NCBI GenBank assembly: GCA_001803635.1
Contig: MHDU01000055.1
Coordinates: 1-61,426 of the forward strand
Source: Nitrospirae bacterium GWB2_47_37
GTDB lineage: Bacteria; Nitrospirota; Thermodesulfovibrionia; Thermodesulfovibrionales; Dissulfurispiraceae
Direction: 5' to 3'
Length of the DNA stretch: 61,426 nt
Shown here: piece by piece, positions 53,089-61,078 of the stretch
How the letters are laid out: the number at the start of each line of letters is the position of its first letter
How positions within the stretch are numbered: position 1 is the stretch's first letter
Program-made: the position numbers and the translations under genes
Notes under the pieces: generated by a model
Told to the model about the DNA's origin: nothing
The model's input: the letters and a program-made list of their open reading frames with translations, nothing else
The model's database searches: none

Positions 53089-54794
53089 TTTTTCGAAACC
53101 ATCAACAACCCCTTTTCCCCGGAGTCGTCCCTCGGCACGCTCAAATACGAAAGCGATTCGCTCGCTATGCTCCTGAATACCGGGCCTGCAACGACCCCTC
53201 CGTAAGCATGTCCTTTCGGTTCGTGAATAACGACTATCATGACCAGCCTGGGCTTGTCCGCAGGCACAAAACCTACAAAAGAACCGACAAACTTATCCTT
53301 TGAATAGGTCTTTGTCTTAGGGTCTATTATCTGCGCCGTGCCGGTCTTGCCGGCCACCTGATTCCCGTCGACAGCAGCGCCCATCGCGGTGCCGCCCTCC
53401 TCGGTTACCGTCTTGAGAATATCCCTGAAAACAGTTACGGTCTTTTCCGATAGAATTCTTCGCGCGTCTATACCGGCTTTATAAGCAACAATCCCTTCAT
53501 GGCTCCTTATCTCCGAAACAATGTGAGGCCTGACGAGAAATCCCCCGTTTGCTATGGCAGCATACGCCCTTAAAACCTGAAGAGGGGTAACTGCAACCTC
53601 CTGCCCTATGGAAACGGCTCCTATGGATGTGCCCGACCACCTTGACGGAGGCCGCACCCAGCCCGAAATCTCGCCGCCCAAATCGATCCCGGTCTTTTCT
53701 CCGAAACCGAAGCGTTTTATATATTCGTATAACTTTTCCCTGCCTAAACCGAGTCCTATCTTTATCGTCCCCACATTAGAGGATTTCTGTATGACCTCTT
53801 TAAAGGTAAGCACTCCGTGCTTGTGGGCGTCTTTTATCTTTTTCCCTCCTACCTCTATATGTCCGGCGCTACAGTCGAATTTCGTATCCGGCGTAACGGC
53901 GCCTTCTTCAAGCGCTGCGGCGCCGGCTATTATTTTAAAGGTTGAGCCGGGTTCGTAGCAATCCGTGATAGCCCTGTTCCTCCTCCTGTCCGCCGTTGCG
54001 TCGGCCGGATTATTTATGTCGAAGGTCGGCCTGTTCGCCATCGCGAGTATCTCGCCCGTATAAGGGTCCATCATTATGGCCGTGCCTGACGCCGCCTTCC
54101 ATTTGGTAACGGCGGCATCCAGATTTTTCTCGAGGATATACTGGAGCCCCTCGTCTATTGTAAGCGCAACGTTATTCCCCTTTATCTCCCTATTCAACGA
54201 AAGGCCCTGCCCGTCCGAAAGCACGTTGCCTTTGGCGTCCCTGTATACATGCAGCTTTTCGCTCTTTGCCGACAAATATTTGTCGTATTTCCGCTCTACC
54301 CCCTCAAGCCCGTTATTATCCACATTAACGAACCCTATTAAATGGGATGCCAAATTCCCCTTGGGATAATACCTTTTTATGTCCGGAACAAACCCTATTC
54401 CTCTAAGCCTCAAATCTTTCACGACTTGCGTATCTTCAACCGCAAGCTTACGCTCTATCCAGTTGAATCTCTTACCGGCGCTGAGTTTGGCTAAGATAAT
54501 ATCCGGCCTTTGATTGATCTTTTCGGAAAGGGTCGAGGCGATCTTATCCGGAGAGGATATCTCGGACGGATCGCAATAAATGGATTCCGTATCGAGATTG
54601 ACGGCAAGCTCCCTTCCCCTCCTGTCCGTTATAATGCCCCTTTTGACCGGAATTAATTCCCTTTTGACCTGCTGGAACCGTGCCCTTGCAGAATACCAAT
54701 CATGGTTAAAAAACATAATATCCACAAGGCGGAAAACAACCGCGCAAAATCCGAAGACAATTACAGTGCCGAGTATGATAGCCCTTTTATTCAT
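53085..54794 (-). CDS. ftsI: Peptidoglycan D,D-transpeptidase FtsI (PBP3)
   Basis: 569 residues. One N-terminal transmembrane helix (~5-25), a class B PBP dimerisation domain (RGIITDRRGRELAVN), and the transpeptidase domain with the catalytic Ser in EPGSTFKIIAG, SSNVGTIK and KTGTAQ. It crosslinks septal peptidoglycan with FtsW. A 205-base gap to ftsL contains two very small candidate frames. Confidence 0.95.
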   Translation of the reverse strand: MNKRAIILGTVIVFGFCAVVFRLVDIMFFNHDWYSARARFQQVKRELIPVKRGIITDRRGRELAVNLDTESIYCDPSEISSPDKIASTLSEKINQRPDIILAKLSAGKRFNWIERKLAVEDTQVVKDLRLRGIGFVPDIKRYYPKGNLASHLIGFVNVDNNGLEGVERKYDKYLSAKSEKLHVYRDAKGNVLSDGQGLSLNREIKGNNVALTIDEGLQYILEKNLDAAVTKWKAASGTAIMMDPYTGEILAMANRPTFDINNPADATADRRRNRAITDCYEPGSTFKIIAGAAALEEGAVTPDTKFDCSAGHIEVGGKKIKDAHKHGVLTFKEVIQKSSNVGTIKIGLGLGREKLYEYIKRFGFGEKTGIDLGGEISGWVRPPSRWSGTSIGAVSIGQEVAVTPLQVLRAYAAIANGGFLVRPHIVSEIRSHEGIVAYKAGIDARRILSEKTVTVFRDILKTVTEEGGTAMGAAVDGNQVAGKTGTAQIIDPKTKTYSKDKFVGSFVGFVPADKPRLVMIVVIHEPKGHAYGGVVAGPVFRSIASESLSYLSVPRDDSGEKGLLMVSKK

Positions 54795-54841
54795 AGCGCC
54801 CCGGCCGTGCGGACATTTTCTATTTTTATGACCTCCTTCAT
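54791..54841 (-). CDS. Possible 16-residue coupling ORF upstream of ftsI
   Basis: ATG at 54841 to TGA at 54791. It overlaps the stop of the 37-residue frame (ATGA) and the ftsI start (ATGA). The AAGGAGG at its start could serve as a ribosome site for a nearby start. This is weak evidence; it may be only leader sequence that couples translation. Confidence 0.25.
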   Translation of the reverse strand: MKEVIKIENVRTAGAL

Positions 54842-54951
54842 TGCGCTCCTATCCGGATAAGCGACAAGACAACCACCGTGCATATCGCTATACCGGCGGG
54901 AACAGCTATAGTAAGATACGCTAAAATCCCGTTGTCCTCATCATCATCCAC
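54838..54951 (-). CDS. Possible 37-residue single-pass membrane peptide between ftsL and ftsI
   Basis: A GTG-started frame with an acidic N-terminus (VDDDEDNGI) and a single hydrophobic helix (LAYLTIAVPAGIAICTVVVLSLI). It ends overlapping the next tiny frame. A charged end plus one transmembrane helix is a plausible small divisome-associated peptide, but no family is recognised and no strong ribosome site is seen. Confidence 0.35.
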   Translation of the reverse strand: MDDDEDNGILAYLTIAVPAGIAICTVVVLSLIRIGAQ

Positions 54952-54999
54952 CCGGATGCTATGTTTTACGATTCAGGTCTTCGGTTTCATCGATTCTCC

Positions 55000-55323
55000 T
55001 TATCGTCCCGCAAAAGACGCCCTATAGGGCTCCTCATCTTTTGTCTTTTTCACATATACGACCTTAACCCTGTCCGGAAAGGCAAACTTATCCGCTGCCG
55101 TGCTTTCGATCCTTTCCACGGACAGAAGGCTCGCCCGTTCCGCCGCAAGCATCTTCGCTTCCCTCGTCATGACGGTTTTTTTCTTTTCAAGGCTGCTGAT
55201 CCTGTATTCTATCGTTACAAAGCTCGACCTGAGCCACACTATTCCGAAAACAGAAATAAGGAGCATTATAACCGCCGCCGGCTTCAACACCGATAAAAAT
55301 CTGTTCTCTTTCCTCATCATCAT
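55000..55323 (-). CDS. ftsL: Cell division protein FtsL
   Basis: 107 residues: basic N-terminus, one transmembrane helix (~residues 14-32, VLKPAAVIMLLISVFGIVWL) and a short coiled coil (YRISSLEKKKTVMTREAKMLAAERASLLSVERIE). Size, topology and position between rsmH and ftsI fit FtsL, whose sequence is poorly conserved. Confidence 0.8.
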   Translation of the reverse strand: MMMRKENRFLSVLKPAAVIMLLISVFGIVWLRSSFVTIEYRISSLEKKKTVMTREAKMLAAERASLLSVERIESTAADKFAFPDRVKVVYVKKTKDEEPYRASFAGR

Positions 55324-55376
55324 ATCCTCGACCTCCTTGTCGTAATTACACCGTTAATCCATAACTCGGCACGTCA

Positions 55377-56258
55377 CTACAATTTTTCAGCCCCCCTGAG
55401 CTTAGCGCTCCTCGACGAAGGGTTTCTCCTTACCTCCTCATAAGCGGGCGTTAAGGGTTTTTTTGTCAATATTTTTAAAACGCCTTCCCTGGCGCTTTCC
55501 CTGATGAAGTTCTTTACTATCCTGTCTTCAAGGGAGTGGTATGAAATAACGCACAACCTTCCATCGGAGGTCAACATGTTCACCGCCGACGCAAGCCCGT
55601 TTTTCAATTCATCCATCTCTCTGTTGACCTCAATCCTCAACGCCTGAAACGCCCTCGTTGCCGGATGTATTTTCCCTCTCCTGCCGCAGGCCTTCGATAT
55701 GATATCCGCCAGTTCCCTGCATGTATCTATCTTCTTTTTCATTCTATTGAAAACAATCGTCTTTGCTGTCCTTTTAGCGTAAGGATCTTCTCCGTATTCC
55801 CGTAAAATCCTCTCCATTTCTTTTTCCGGATATTTATTCACAATGTCCCATGCCGTCAGTTCCTGTTCCGTATCCATCCTCATATCCAGCCGTGAGTCGG
55901 AAAGAAAACTGAATCCCCTTTCCATTCCTTTAAGCTGCATCATCGAAACGCCGAGGTCAAAAAGTATGCCGTCGACTTTATGTATGTCCAAAGACAAAAG
56001 GATGTCTTGCAATCCTGAAAAACTTCCCTTCTTGAGAGCTACCCTGTTGTTGCCGAGCCTTTGACGTGCATAACCGAGGGCATTCTCATCCCTGTCTATC
56101 CCGACAAGCCTGCCCGATGAACCCAAACGTGAAAGCACGGCAGCGGCATGGCCGCCGAGCCCCACAGTGGCATCCACATAGGTTCCGTTTTCCCTGATGT
56201 CAAGCATCTCCATCGTCTCCTCCAATAAAACAGGAGTATGAATAAACTCAAGGCTCAC
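55377..56258 (-). CDS. rsmH: 16S rRNA (cytosine1402-N4)-methyltransferase
   Basis: 293 residues. The start is the GTG at 56258, which overlaps the stop of the small upstream gene by 4 bases (GTGA); a TTG at 56279 is rejected. SAM-binding DATVGLGGHAAAVL and the C-terminal ALRIEVNREMDELKNGL, SYHSLEDRIVKNF motifs are present. The enzyme (MraW) methylates C1402 in the ribosome P site. Position second in the dcw cluster is standard. Confidence 0.95.
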   Translation of the reverse strand: MSLEFIHTPVLLEETMEMLDIRENGTYVDATVGLGGHAAAVLSRLGSSGRLVGIDRDENALGYARQRLGNNRVALKKGSFSGLQDILLSLDIHKVDGILFDLGVSMMQLKGMERGFSFLSDSRLDMRMDTEQELTAWDIVNKYPEKEMERILREYGEDPYAKRTAKTIVFNRMKKKIDTCRELADIISKACGRRGKIHPATRAFQALRIEVNREMDELKNGLASAVNMLTSDGRLCVISYHSLEDRIVKNFIRESAREGVLKILTKKPLTPAYEEVRRNPSSRSAKLRGAEKL

Positions 56259-56464
56259 GGCTGAGAATATAAAAACCAAAAGCCGTCAACCATCCCTCCA
56301 TAGACCTCGCCGACCGCATTGGAAACGTTATAATTGTAAAGAGAGAACGGGTCTATGTAAGCCTCCATCCTGCCGATGATCTCTTCGAGGTCATCCCCCT
56401 CTCCCCACTTTTCAAAAAACGGGGATTCTTTTAATGCCTCTTTCACCTCTTCCACTGTCAGCAT
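56255..56464 (-). CDS. Small protein of unknown function between mraZ and rsmH
   Basis: 69 acidic residues (MLTVEEVKEALKESPFFEKWGEGDDLEEIIGRMEAYIDPFSLYNY...), ATG at 56464 with an AAGGAGG a few bases upstream. Its stop overlaps the rsmH start by 4 bases, which supports that it is translated. mraZ and rsmH are usually directly adjacent, so an extra gene here is not standard. No family recognised. Confidence 0.65.
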   Translation of the reverse strand: MLTVEEVKEALKESPFFEKWGEGDDLEEIIGRMEAYIDPFSLYNYNVSNAVGEVYGGMVDGFWFLYSQP

Positions 56465-56503
56465 GGCATTCCTCCTTTTTAAATGGAGAAAACTTTCTTC
56501 CGC

Positions 56504-56959
56504 CTACAGTCCATAGCCTGCGAGCACCGATTCGTACGCCTTCGCGTCTACCTTTTCCGGATCCGTCACCTCGTTCCACGATGCCCTGTCCCATATCTCG
56601 ATCTTATCTATCTGTCCTACGATTACCACCTCGCTGTTTATCCCCGCGTCCTGCCTGTGCTCATAAGGAATGAGTATCCTTCCCTGCTTGTCCAGATCCG
56701 ACTCGACGGCGGAGGCGATAACGCGCCTTAAAAAATATTTCACGGCCTCTTCCATCTTCGGCATCGACCTTATTTTTTCTTCGATCTTGTTCCACTCCTC
56801 TAAAGGATATAGATGGAGGCACTTGTCAAATGCCGCGTTTGTGATATATAGTTTTGAATTGGCGTACTTTTTAAAAATAATGTCGCGCAAAGGAGCGGGG
56901 ATGATAATTCTTCCCTTTGGGTCTAATGTGTAATAATATTTACCCAAAAACGATGTCAT
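56504..56959 (-). CDS. mraZ: Transcriptional regulator MraZ
   Basis: 151 residues from the ATG at 56959, with GGAGGGAG seven bases upstream; an in-frame start at 56974 would lie within the operator. Two SpoVT/AbrB-type swapped-hairpin domains: YYYTLDPKGRIIIPAPLR and SDLDKQGRILIPYEHRQ. MraZ binds direct repeats in its own promoter and represses the dcw cluster. Such repeats are present immediately upstream. Confidence 0.95.
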   Translation of the reverse strand: MTSFLGKYYYTLDPKGRIIIPAPLRDIIFKKYANSKLYITNAAFDKCLHLYPLEEWNKIEEKIRSMPKMEEAVKYFLRRVIASAVESDLDKQGRILIPYEHRQDAGINSEVVIVGQIDKIEIWDRASWNEVTDPEKVDAKAYESVLAGYGL

Positions 56960-56970
56960 TCCATCTCCCT

Positions 56971-56994
56971 CCACTTTAAACCACCTTTTACCAC
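56971..56994 (-). promoter_or_regulatory. MraZ operator: three GTGG boxes at 10-bp spacing
   Basis: On the minus strand GTGG occurs at 56994-56991, 56984-56981 and 56974-56971, exactly 10 bases apart (GTGGTAAAAG then GTGGTTTAAA then GTGGAG). MraZ is known to bind 3-4 direct TGGG/GTGG-type repeats with 5-base spacers upstream of mraZ. Confidence 0.8.
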
Positions 56995-57000
56995 AATGAA

Positions 57001-57030
57001 ATGATAAGGTGGGGGAATATGCAATGTCAA
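57001..57030 (-). promoter_or_regulatory. Sigma-70-type promoter of the dcw cluster
   Basis: On the minus strand TTGACA (57030-57025), an 18-base spacer, and TATCAT (57006-57001). The start would be near 56994, so the MraZ boxes cover the first transcribed bases. Confidence 0.65.
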
Positions 57031-57070
57031 GGGGGAAAATGCATTTTTTTTAACTTTCCCATATTATGCA

Positions 57071-57099
57071 TTGATTCTGCAATACAAACACTATATATT
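57071..57099 (+). promoter_or_regulatory. Possible promoter of bioF
   Basis: TTGATT (57071-57076), 17-base spacer, TATATT (57094-57099). The expected start is only about 9 bases before the bioF ATG, so the leader would be very short; moderate support only. Confidence 0.4.
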
Positions 57100-57114
57100 G
57101 GGGTAAAACGGCAA

Positions 57115-58254
57115 ATGTTTTCGGGCGAATTGAAAAAATTAATGAATGACAACCTCTTACGAACTATCCGCGACAGGGAATCCGGCAGTACCGCGTCGAG
57201 AATTATCATAGATGGAAGGGAATACATAAACTTCTCGTCTAACGATTATCTCGGCCTCGCCGATCATCCTTTAATAATAGAAGCCGCAAAAAAGGCGCTG
57301 GATAAATACGGCTTCGGCGCGGGCGCATCGAGGCTTTTATCGGGCGGCACGGAATTACACGGAGAACTCGAAAAAATGACAGCCGGATTCAAAGGCGCCG
57401 ATTCATCTCTGCTTTTCAATTCGGGATACGCTGCGAATACAAGCGCAATTCCTGCCGTCTCCGGAGAGGGAGACGTAATATTCAGCGACGAACTCAACCA
57501 CGCGAGCATTGTTGACGGATGCAGGCTGAGCAAGGCAAAAAAGGTTATATACAGGCACAGGGATATAAATCACCTTTCAGAATTGATAAAAAAAGAAAAC
57601 GACAATAGGAAAATAGTAATAACCGACACCGTATTCAGCATGGACGGAGATATCGCGCCGTTGAAAGACATCCATGACATTTGCATCCGGCATGATGCAA
57701 TCCTTTATATCGACGACGCGCACGGAACAGGCGTGCTCGGAAACGGACATGGAGCTTTAGCGCATTTCAACATTAAGCCCGAACAATGGATAATACAGAT
57801 GGGCACGTTCTCAAAGGCGCTCGGCTCTTACGGAGCGTTCATCGCGGCCCAAAAAAATGTTATAGACCGGCTTATAAACACGGCAAGGGGATTTATTTAT
57901 TCAACCGCCCTTCCGGCATGCATTATCGCGGCATCGATAGAGGCTCTAAGGATTTTAAGGGAAAAAACCTCATTAACGGAAAAACTACGGCAGAACAGAG
58001 AAAGGCTTTTAAAAGGCATCAAAGATTTGGGACTTGATACCCTGAACAGCGAAACACCGATAATACCCGTTGTTGTCGGCGATGTCGAAACTACCATGAA
58101 ATTTTCCGAACATCTCATGAAAAATCATATTTACGCGCCGGCTATACGGCCTCCGACGGTGAAAATACCGCGGATACGCTTTACCGTAACCGCCGCGCAT
58201 ACGGAAAAAAATATAGATAAACTCTTGGAAGCGCTCTCAACCCATAATCCATAA
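57115..58254 (+). CDS. bioF: 8-amino-7-oxononanoate synthase
   Basis: 379 residues from the ATG at 57115; an in-frame start at 57001 would run through the promoter region of mraZ. It is an alpha-oxoamine synthase with Lys234 in GTFSKALGSYGAF, His203 in DDAHGTGVLG and SRLLSGGTELHGELE, all typical of BioF. It makes the biotin precursor KAPA from pimeloyl-ACP/CoA and alanine. Compare with the serine palmitoyltransferase at 1269, which has [10 protein letters not shown]. No other bio genes are adjacent. Confidence 0.85.
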   Translation: MFSGELKKLMNDNLLRTIRDRESGSTASRIIIDGREYINFSSNDYLGLADHPLIIEAAKKALDKYGFGAGASRLLSGGTELHGELEKMTAGFKGADSSLLFNSGYAANTSAIPAVSGEGDVIFSDELNHASIVDGCRLSKAKKVIYRHRDINHLSELIKKENDNRKIVITDTVFSMDGDIAPLKDIHDICIRHDAILYIDDAHGTGVLGNGHGALAHFNIKPEQWIIQMGTFSKALGSYGAFIAAQKNVIDRLINTARGFIYSTALPACIIAASIEALRILREKTSLTEKLRQNRERLLKGIKDLGLDTLNSETPIIPVVVGDVETTMKFSEHLMKNHIYAPAIRPPTVKIPRIRFTVTAAHTEKNIDKLLEALSTHNP

Positions 58255-58277
58255 TCATTCATTTACAAATACAAAAA

Positions 58278-58442
58278 GGCAAAACAGGTATGGATGAAAA
58301 GCCTTTAGCGGCGATACCTTAGAGCCGAACCCTCCCGCCGTTTAAGGGCAATTGCAACATTACTTTTACATTAAACAATATAAACAGGCATCTAATAATC
58401 TTATCGCATTGATAAAGGCTTTGAAACCGTGCCTGTTTTGCC
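58278..58442. repeat. Inverted-repeat element (MITE-like), 165 bases
   Basis: 29-base imperfect terminal inverted repeats: GGCAAAACAGG...AAGCCTTT at 58278-58306, and its complement at 58414-58442, with weaker pairing continuing inward (GCGATA). It lies between bioF and the lipoprotein gene. It contains no coding frame. A structured RNA is the main alternative. Confidence 0.55.
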
Positions 58443-58532
58443 CTATTACGAATTATGGTAACGGTTGAAATTTTCCCGGCACTAATCTGTTATAATAACA
58501 CCATTGCAACGGGAAACGATGAGGAGCAAATC

Positions 58533-58904
58533 ATGAAATATATATCAATTCTGTTATCCAAAAAACTGCATTTACTTTTGTTTATAGTTTTTTTATACGG
58601 CTGCTCATCAGGGATAAGCATGAAGGAGCACGTCAATGACTGGATGTCGAGGCCGGTATCGGAACTTAAGCAGGCAATGAAGAGTCCCGATTCGTACGCC
58701 TCGAAAATCGGGTGGAAAGAGACCACCTATCCGCTTGCCGGCGGAAATTCAGTATATGTCGAACCTTTCAGCGAGAATTGCTCTATACATTGGGAAATAA
58801 CTCCGAGAGGCACGATTATACGTTACCGCGCCGTAGGAAAAGGTTGCGAGCAGGAATCGAGTTCCGACGCTTTTATACGTAATCTCATGCCTCCACCGCA
58901 GTAA
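58533..58904 (+). CDS. Small lipoprotein of unknown function
   Basis: 123 residues from the ATG at 58533 with GAGGAG upstream; the longer frame from 58455 is rejected. Lipoprotein signal peptide with lipobox LYGCSSG. The mature part has DWMSRPVSELKQAMKSPDSYASKIGWKETTYPLAGG. Likely anchored in the outer or inner membrane; family not recognised. Confidence 0.7.
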   Translation: MKYISILLSKKLHLLLFIVFLYGCSSGISMKEHVNDWMSRPVSELKQAMKSPDSYASKIGWKETTYPLAGGNSVYVEPFSENCSIHWEITPRGTIIRYRAVGKGCEQESSSDAFIRNLMPPPQ

Positions 58905-58929
58905 TTGAGCGGATTTACGTTATATTTTT

Positions 58930-59940
58930 ATGAACTATCCTAACAGTTATATATCCGTAATAGGCGCCGGAAGCTGGGGAACGACATTAGCATCCCTTCT
59001 TGCGGACAAAGGCTATGACGTGACGCTCTGGACGCACGAAACCGACCTTGCGGAACGGATAAATAAGGAAAGGGTAAATAATCTCTACCTTCCCGGCATT
59101 ACACTCTCCAATAACGTAAAGGCCGTAAGCGATATTGCCGAAGCGGTATCAATGTCGCGCTATATATTGAACGTTATCCCGACGCAGTATATAAGGCCGG
59201 TATTTACACAGGCAAAACAATACATCAAAGAGGAGTCGATCATAATAAGCGCGTCAAAGGGCATAGAGATAGAAACCCTTTTGACTCCGTCTATGCTTCT
59301 GAAAGAGATTCTCGGCAAGCCGGTCTCCATCATTTCCGGGCCGAGTTTCGCCAAAGAGGTTGCCTTAAGGCTTCCCACCGCCGTAACCCTCGCTACCGAG
59401 GATAAAAAAACAGGACTGCTCTTGCAGGAGATATTTAACAGCGACTATTTCAGGGTTTACACTCACGACGACATAATCGGCGTGGAAATAGGCGGCGCCC
59501 TGAAAAACGTCATAGCGATAGCATCGGGCATCTGCGAGGGGCTCGGACTCGGCCATAATTCCCGGGCCGCCCTTATAACAAGGGGGCTTTCGGAGATAAC
59601 AAGGGTCGGCATGGCCATGAACGCGAGGGAGATTACGTTTTCGGGATTGAGCGGCCTCGGCGACCTTGTGCTGACCTGCACCGGCCCGCTGTCGAGGAAT
59701 TACACCGTCGGCTGCAAGCTCGGGCAGGGGCAAAAGCTGTCCGATATTGTAAGCGGGACGATGCACGTTGCCGAAGGAGTTACGACGACGCGAGCGGCTT
59801 ACGATCTTTCAAAAAAGCTTAATATAGACATGCCGATAACCGAACAGGTTTATCTGACATTATATAAAGATAAACCTCCCAAAGAAGCGGTAAGAGACCT
59901 TATGAACCGCACCCTCAAATCGGAATTCTATGGATACTAA
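58930..59940 (+). CDS. gpsA: Glycerol-3-phosphate dehydrogenase [NAD(P)+]
   Basis: 336 residues. Rossmann motif GAGSWGTTLA (residues 12-21), SASKGIE, SGPSFAKEV and the C-terminal NSRAALITRGLSEI, SGLGDLVLTC motifs of GpsA. It reduces dihydroxyacetone phosphate to sn-glycerol-3-phosphate for phospholipid synthesis. The 3' end overlaps larB by 11 bases. Confidence 0.95.
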   Translation: MNYPNSYISVIGAGSWGTTLASLLADKGYDVTLWTHETDLAERINKERVNNLYLPGITLSNNVKAVSDIAEAVSMSRYILNVIPTQYIRPVFTQAKQYIKEESIIISASKGIEIETLLTPSMLLKEILGKPVSIISGPSFAKEVALRLPTAVTLATEDKKTGLLLQEIFNSDYFRVYTHDDIIGVEIGGALKNVIAIASGICEGLGLGHNSRAALITRGLSEITRVGMAMNAREITFSGLSGLGDLVLTCTGPLSRNYTVGCKLGQGQKLSDIVSGTMHVAEGVTTTRAAYDLSKKLNIDMPITEQVYLTLYKDKPPKEAVRDLMNRTLKSEFYGY

Positions 59941-60673
59941 GAAGTTAGGATCGCTGCTCAATGACATAAAGAAGGGCATCATATCGCCGAAAGACGCTAT
60001 GGAGGCGATCAAACACCTTCCCTACGAGGATATGGGTTTTGCGAAGGTAGACCATCACAGGGGATTGAGAAACGGCATACCCGAAGTGATCTTCGCGCAA
60101 AACAAAAAAACCGAAGACGTAGTATCGATAGCCGATGCGATGCTGAAAAGGAGCGGCAGGTTCCTTATTACCAAGGCCTCGGAAGACGTATACAAGGCAT
60201 TGGATATGAAAAGAGCAAAATTTTATCCTGAAGCCGGCGTGATTTCATACGGTGAAAAACAAAATAAAAAAGGTAACATACTCGTAATCTCCGCCGGAAC
60301 GTCCGATATGCCTACGGCAGAGGAGGCCGAAGCAACCGCATCGTTCCTTGGAAGCAAAACAGAGAGGCTTTACGATGTAGGCGTTGCGGGCATTCACAGG
60401 CTGCTGAGCCATCGAAAACTTATCGGAAAAACAAAGGTCATAATCGTTGTTGCCGGAATGGAAGGCGCGCTGCCCTCCGTTGTGGGAGGACTTACGGACA
60501 GGCCGGTAATCGCAGTGCCTACGTCGGTAGGTTACGGCACGAGCATTGGAGGGCTGACGGCCCTTTTTGCCATGCTCAATTCATGCGTTCCGGGCATTGC
60601 GGTGATGAACATAGACAACGGCTTCGGCGCGGGATGCCTCGCGCACAAAATAAATATGATGGGTACCAAATAA
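59930..60673 (+). CDS. larB: LarB: pyridinium-3,5-biscarboxylic acid mononucleotide synthase (AIR-carboxylase-like)
   Basis: 247 residues with an N-terminal helical part and a C-terminal AIR-carboxylase-like (PurE-like) domain: VISAGTSDMPTAEEAEATASFLG, VVAGMEGALPSVVGGL, VPTSVGYGTSIGG and MNIDNGFGAGCLA. LarB carboxylates nicotinic acid adenine dinucleotide in nickel-pincer cofactor synthesis. larA, larC and larE are not nearby. A terminator follows. Confidence 0.88.
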   Translation: MDTKKLGSLLNDIKKGIISPKDAMEAIKHLPYEDMGFAKVDHHRGLRNGIPEVIFAQNKKTEDVVSIADAMLKRSGRFLITKASEDVYKALDMKRAKFYPEAGVISYGEKQNKKGNILVISAGTSDMPTAEEAEATASFLGSKTERLYDVGVAGIHRLLSHRKLIGKTKVIIVVAGMEGALPSVVGGLTDRPVIAVPTSVGYGTSIGGLTALFAMLNSCVPGIAVMNIDNGFGAGCLAHKINMMGTK

Positions 60674-60703
60674 AAAAGGACGAACGACTGTTCATCCCTT
60701 TTT
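60672..60703 (+). terminator. Rho-independent terminator after larB (probably bidirectional)
   Basis: A stem of AAAAAGGA-GAAC with GTTC-TCC-TTTTT around a GACT loop, with T-runs on both strands. It lies between larB and the convergent zinc-ribbon gene. Confidence 0.65.
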
Positions 60704-60746
60704 ATTATCGATCTATTACCGAACTAACTGTTCAGCATGAAGGGCC

Positions 60747-60947
60747 TCAGCCTCCTCCGAAACCTCCGGAAGGGCTAAAAGACGATGAGCCGCCGCCGAT
60801 AGAACAACAACTGAACGAAGATACTTTCTTCTTCACATTGTTCGAATCGCACTTCGGGCACCTTGTATCGTTACCGTCTGCGTTGATGCTTTGAAATACC
60901 GAAAAGGTCTCATTGCACTTTTCGCAGTAATATTCATAAATCGGCAT
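60747..60947 (-). CDS. FmdB-family zinc-ribbon protein
   Basis: 66 residues: MPIYEYYCEKCNETFSVFQSI...TRCPKCDSNNVKKKVSSFS, with the two CxxC pairs of the FmdB zinc ribbon, and a Gly/Ser-rich tail. The function is not well known; the family was first described as a putative regulator of formamidase/amidase genes. Confidence 0.88.
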   Translation of the reverse strand: MPIYEYYCEKCNETFSVFQSINADGNDTRCPKCDSNNVKKKVSSFSCCSIGGGSSSFSPSGGFGGG

Positions 60948-61078
60948 TAACAGCTACCTCCTGTATCAAATCTTATTTTTAGAATCACACATAAATGCGG
61001 ATAAAGTCAAACCATAATTCCTAAAGCAGACCTGCACTCTATGTCCGAGACGTTTTCAATGCGGATTATGGTCAAACT

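Noticed and set aside
57001-57114. N-terminal extension of BioF
   Set aside because: The extra 38 residues cover the dcw promoter region and have no counterpart in BioF proteins.
58278-58442. Cyclic-di-GMP (GEMM-I) riboswitch
   Set aside because: GGCAAAAC and AAAAGCC resemble parts of the GEMM core, but the spacing is too short, the GNRA/receptor parts are missing, and both ends are inverted copies of each other.
58455-58532. N-terminal extension of the lipoprotein gene
   Set aside because: The ATG at 58533 has a GAGGAG ribosome site and gives a regular lipoprotein signal; the extension would bury it.
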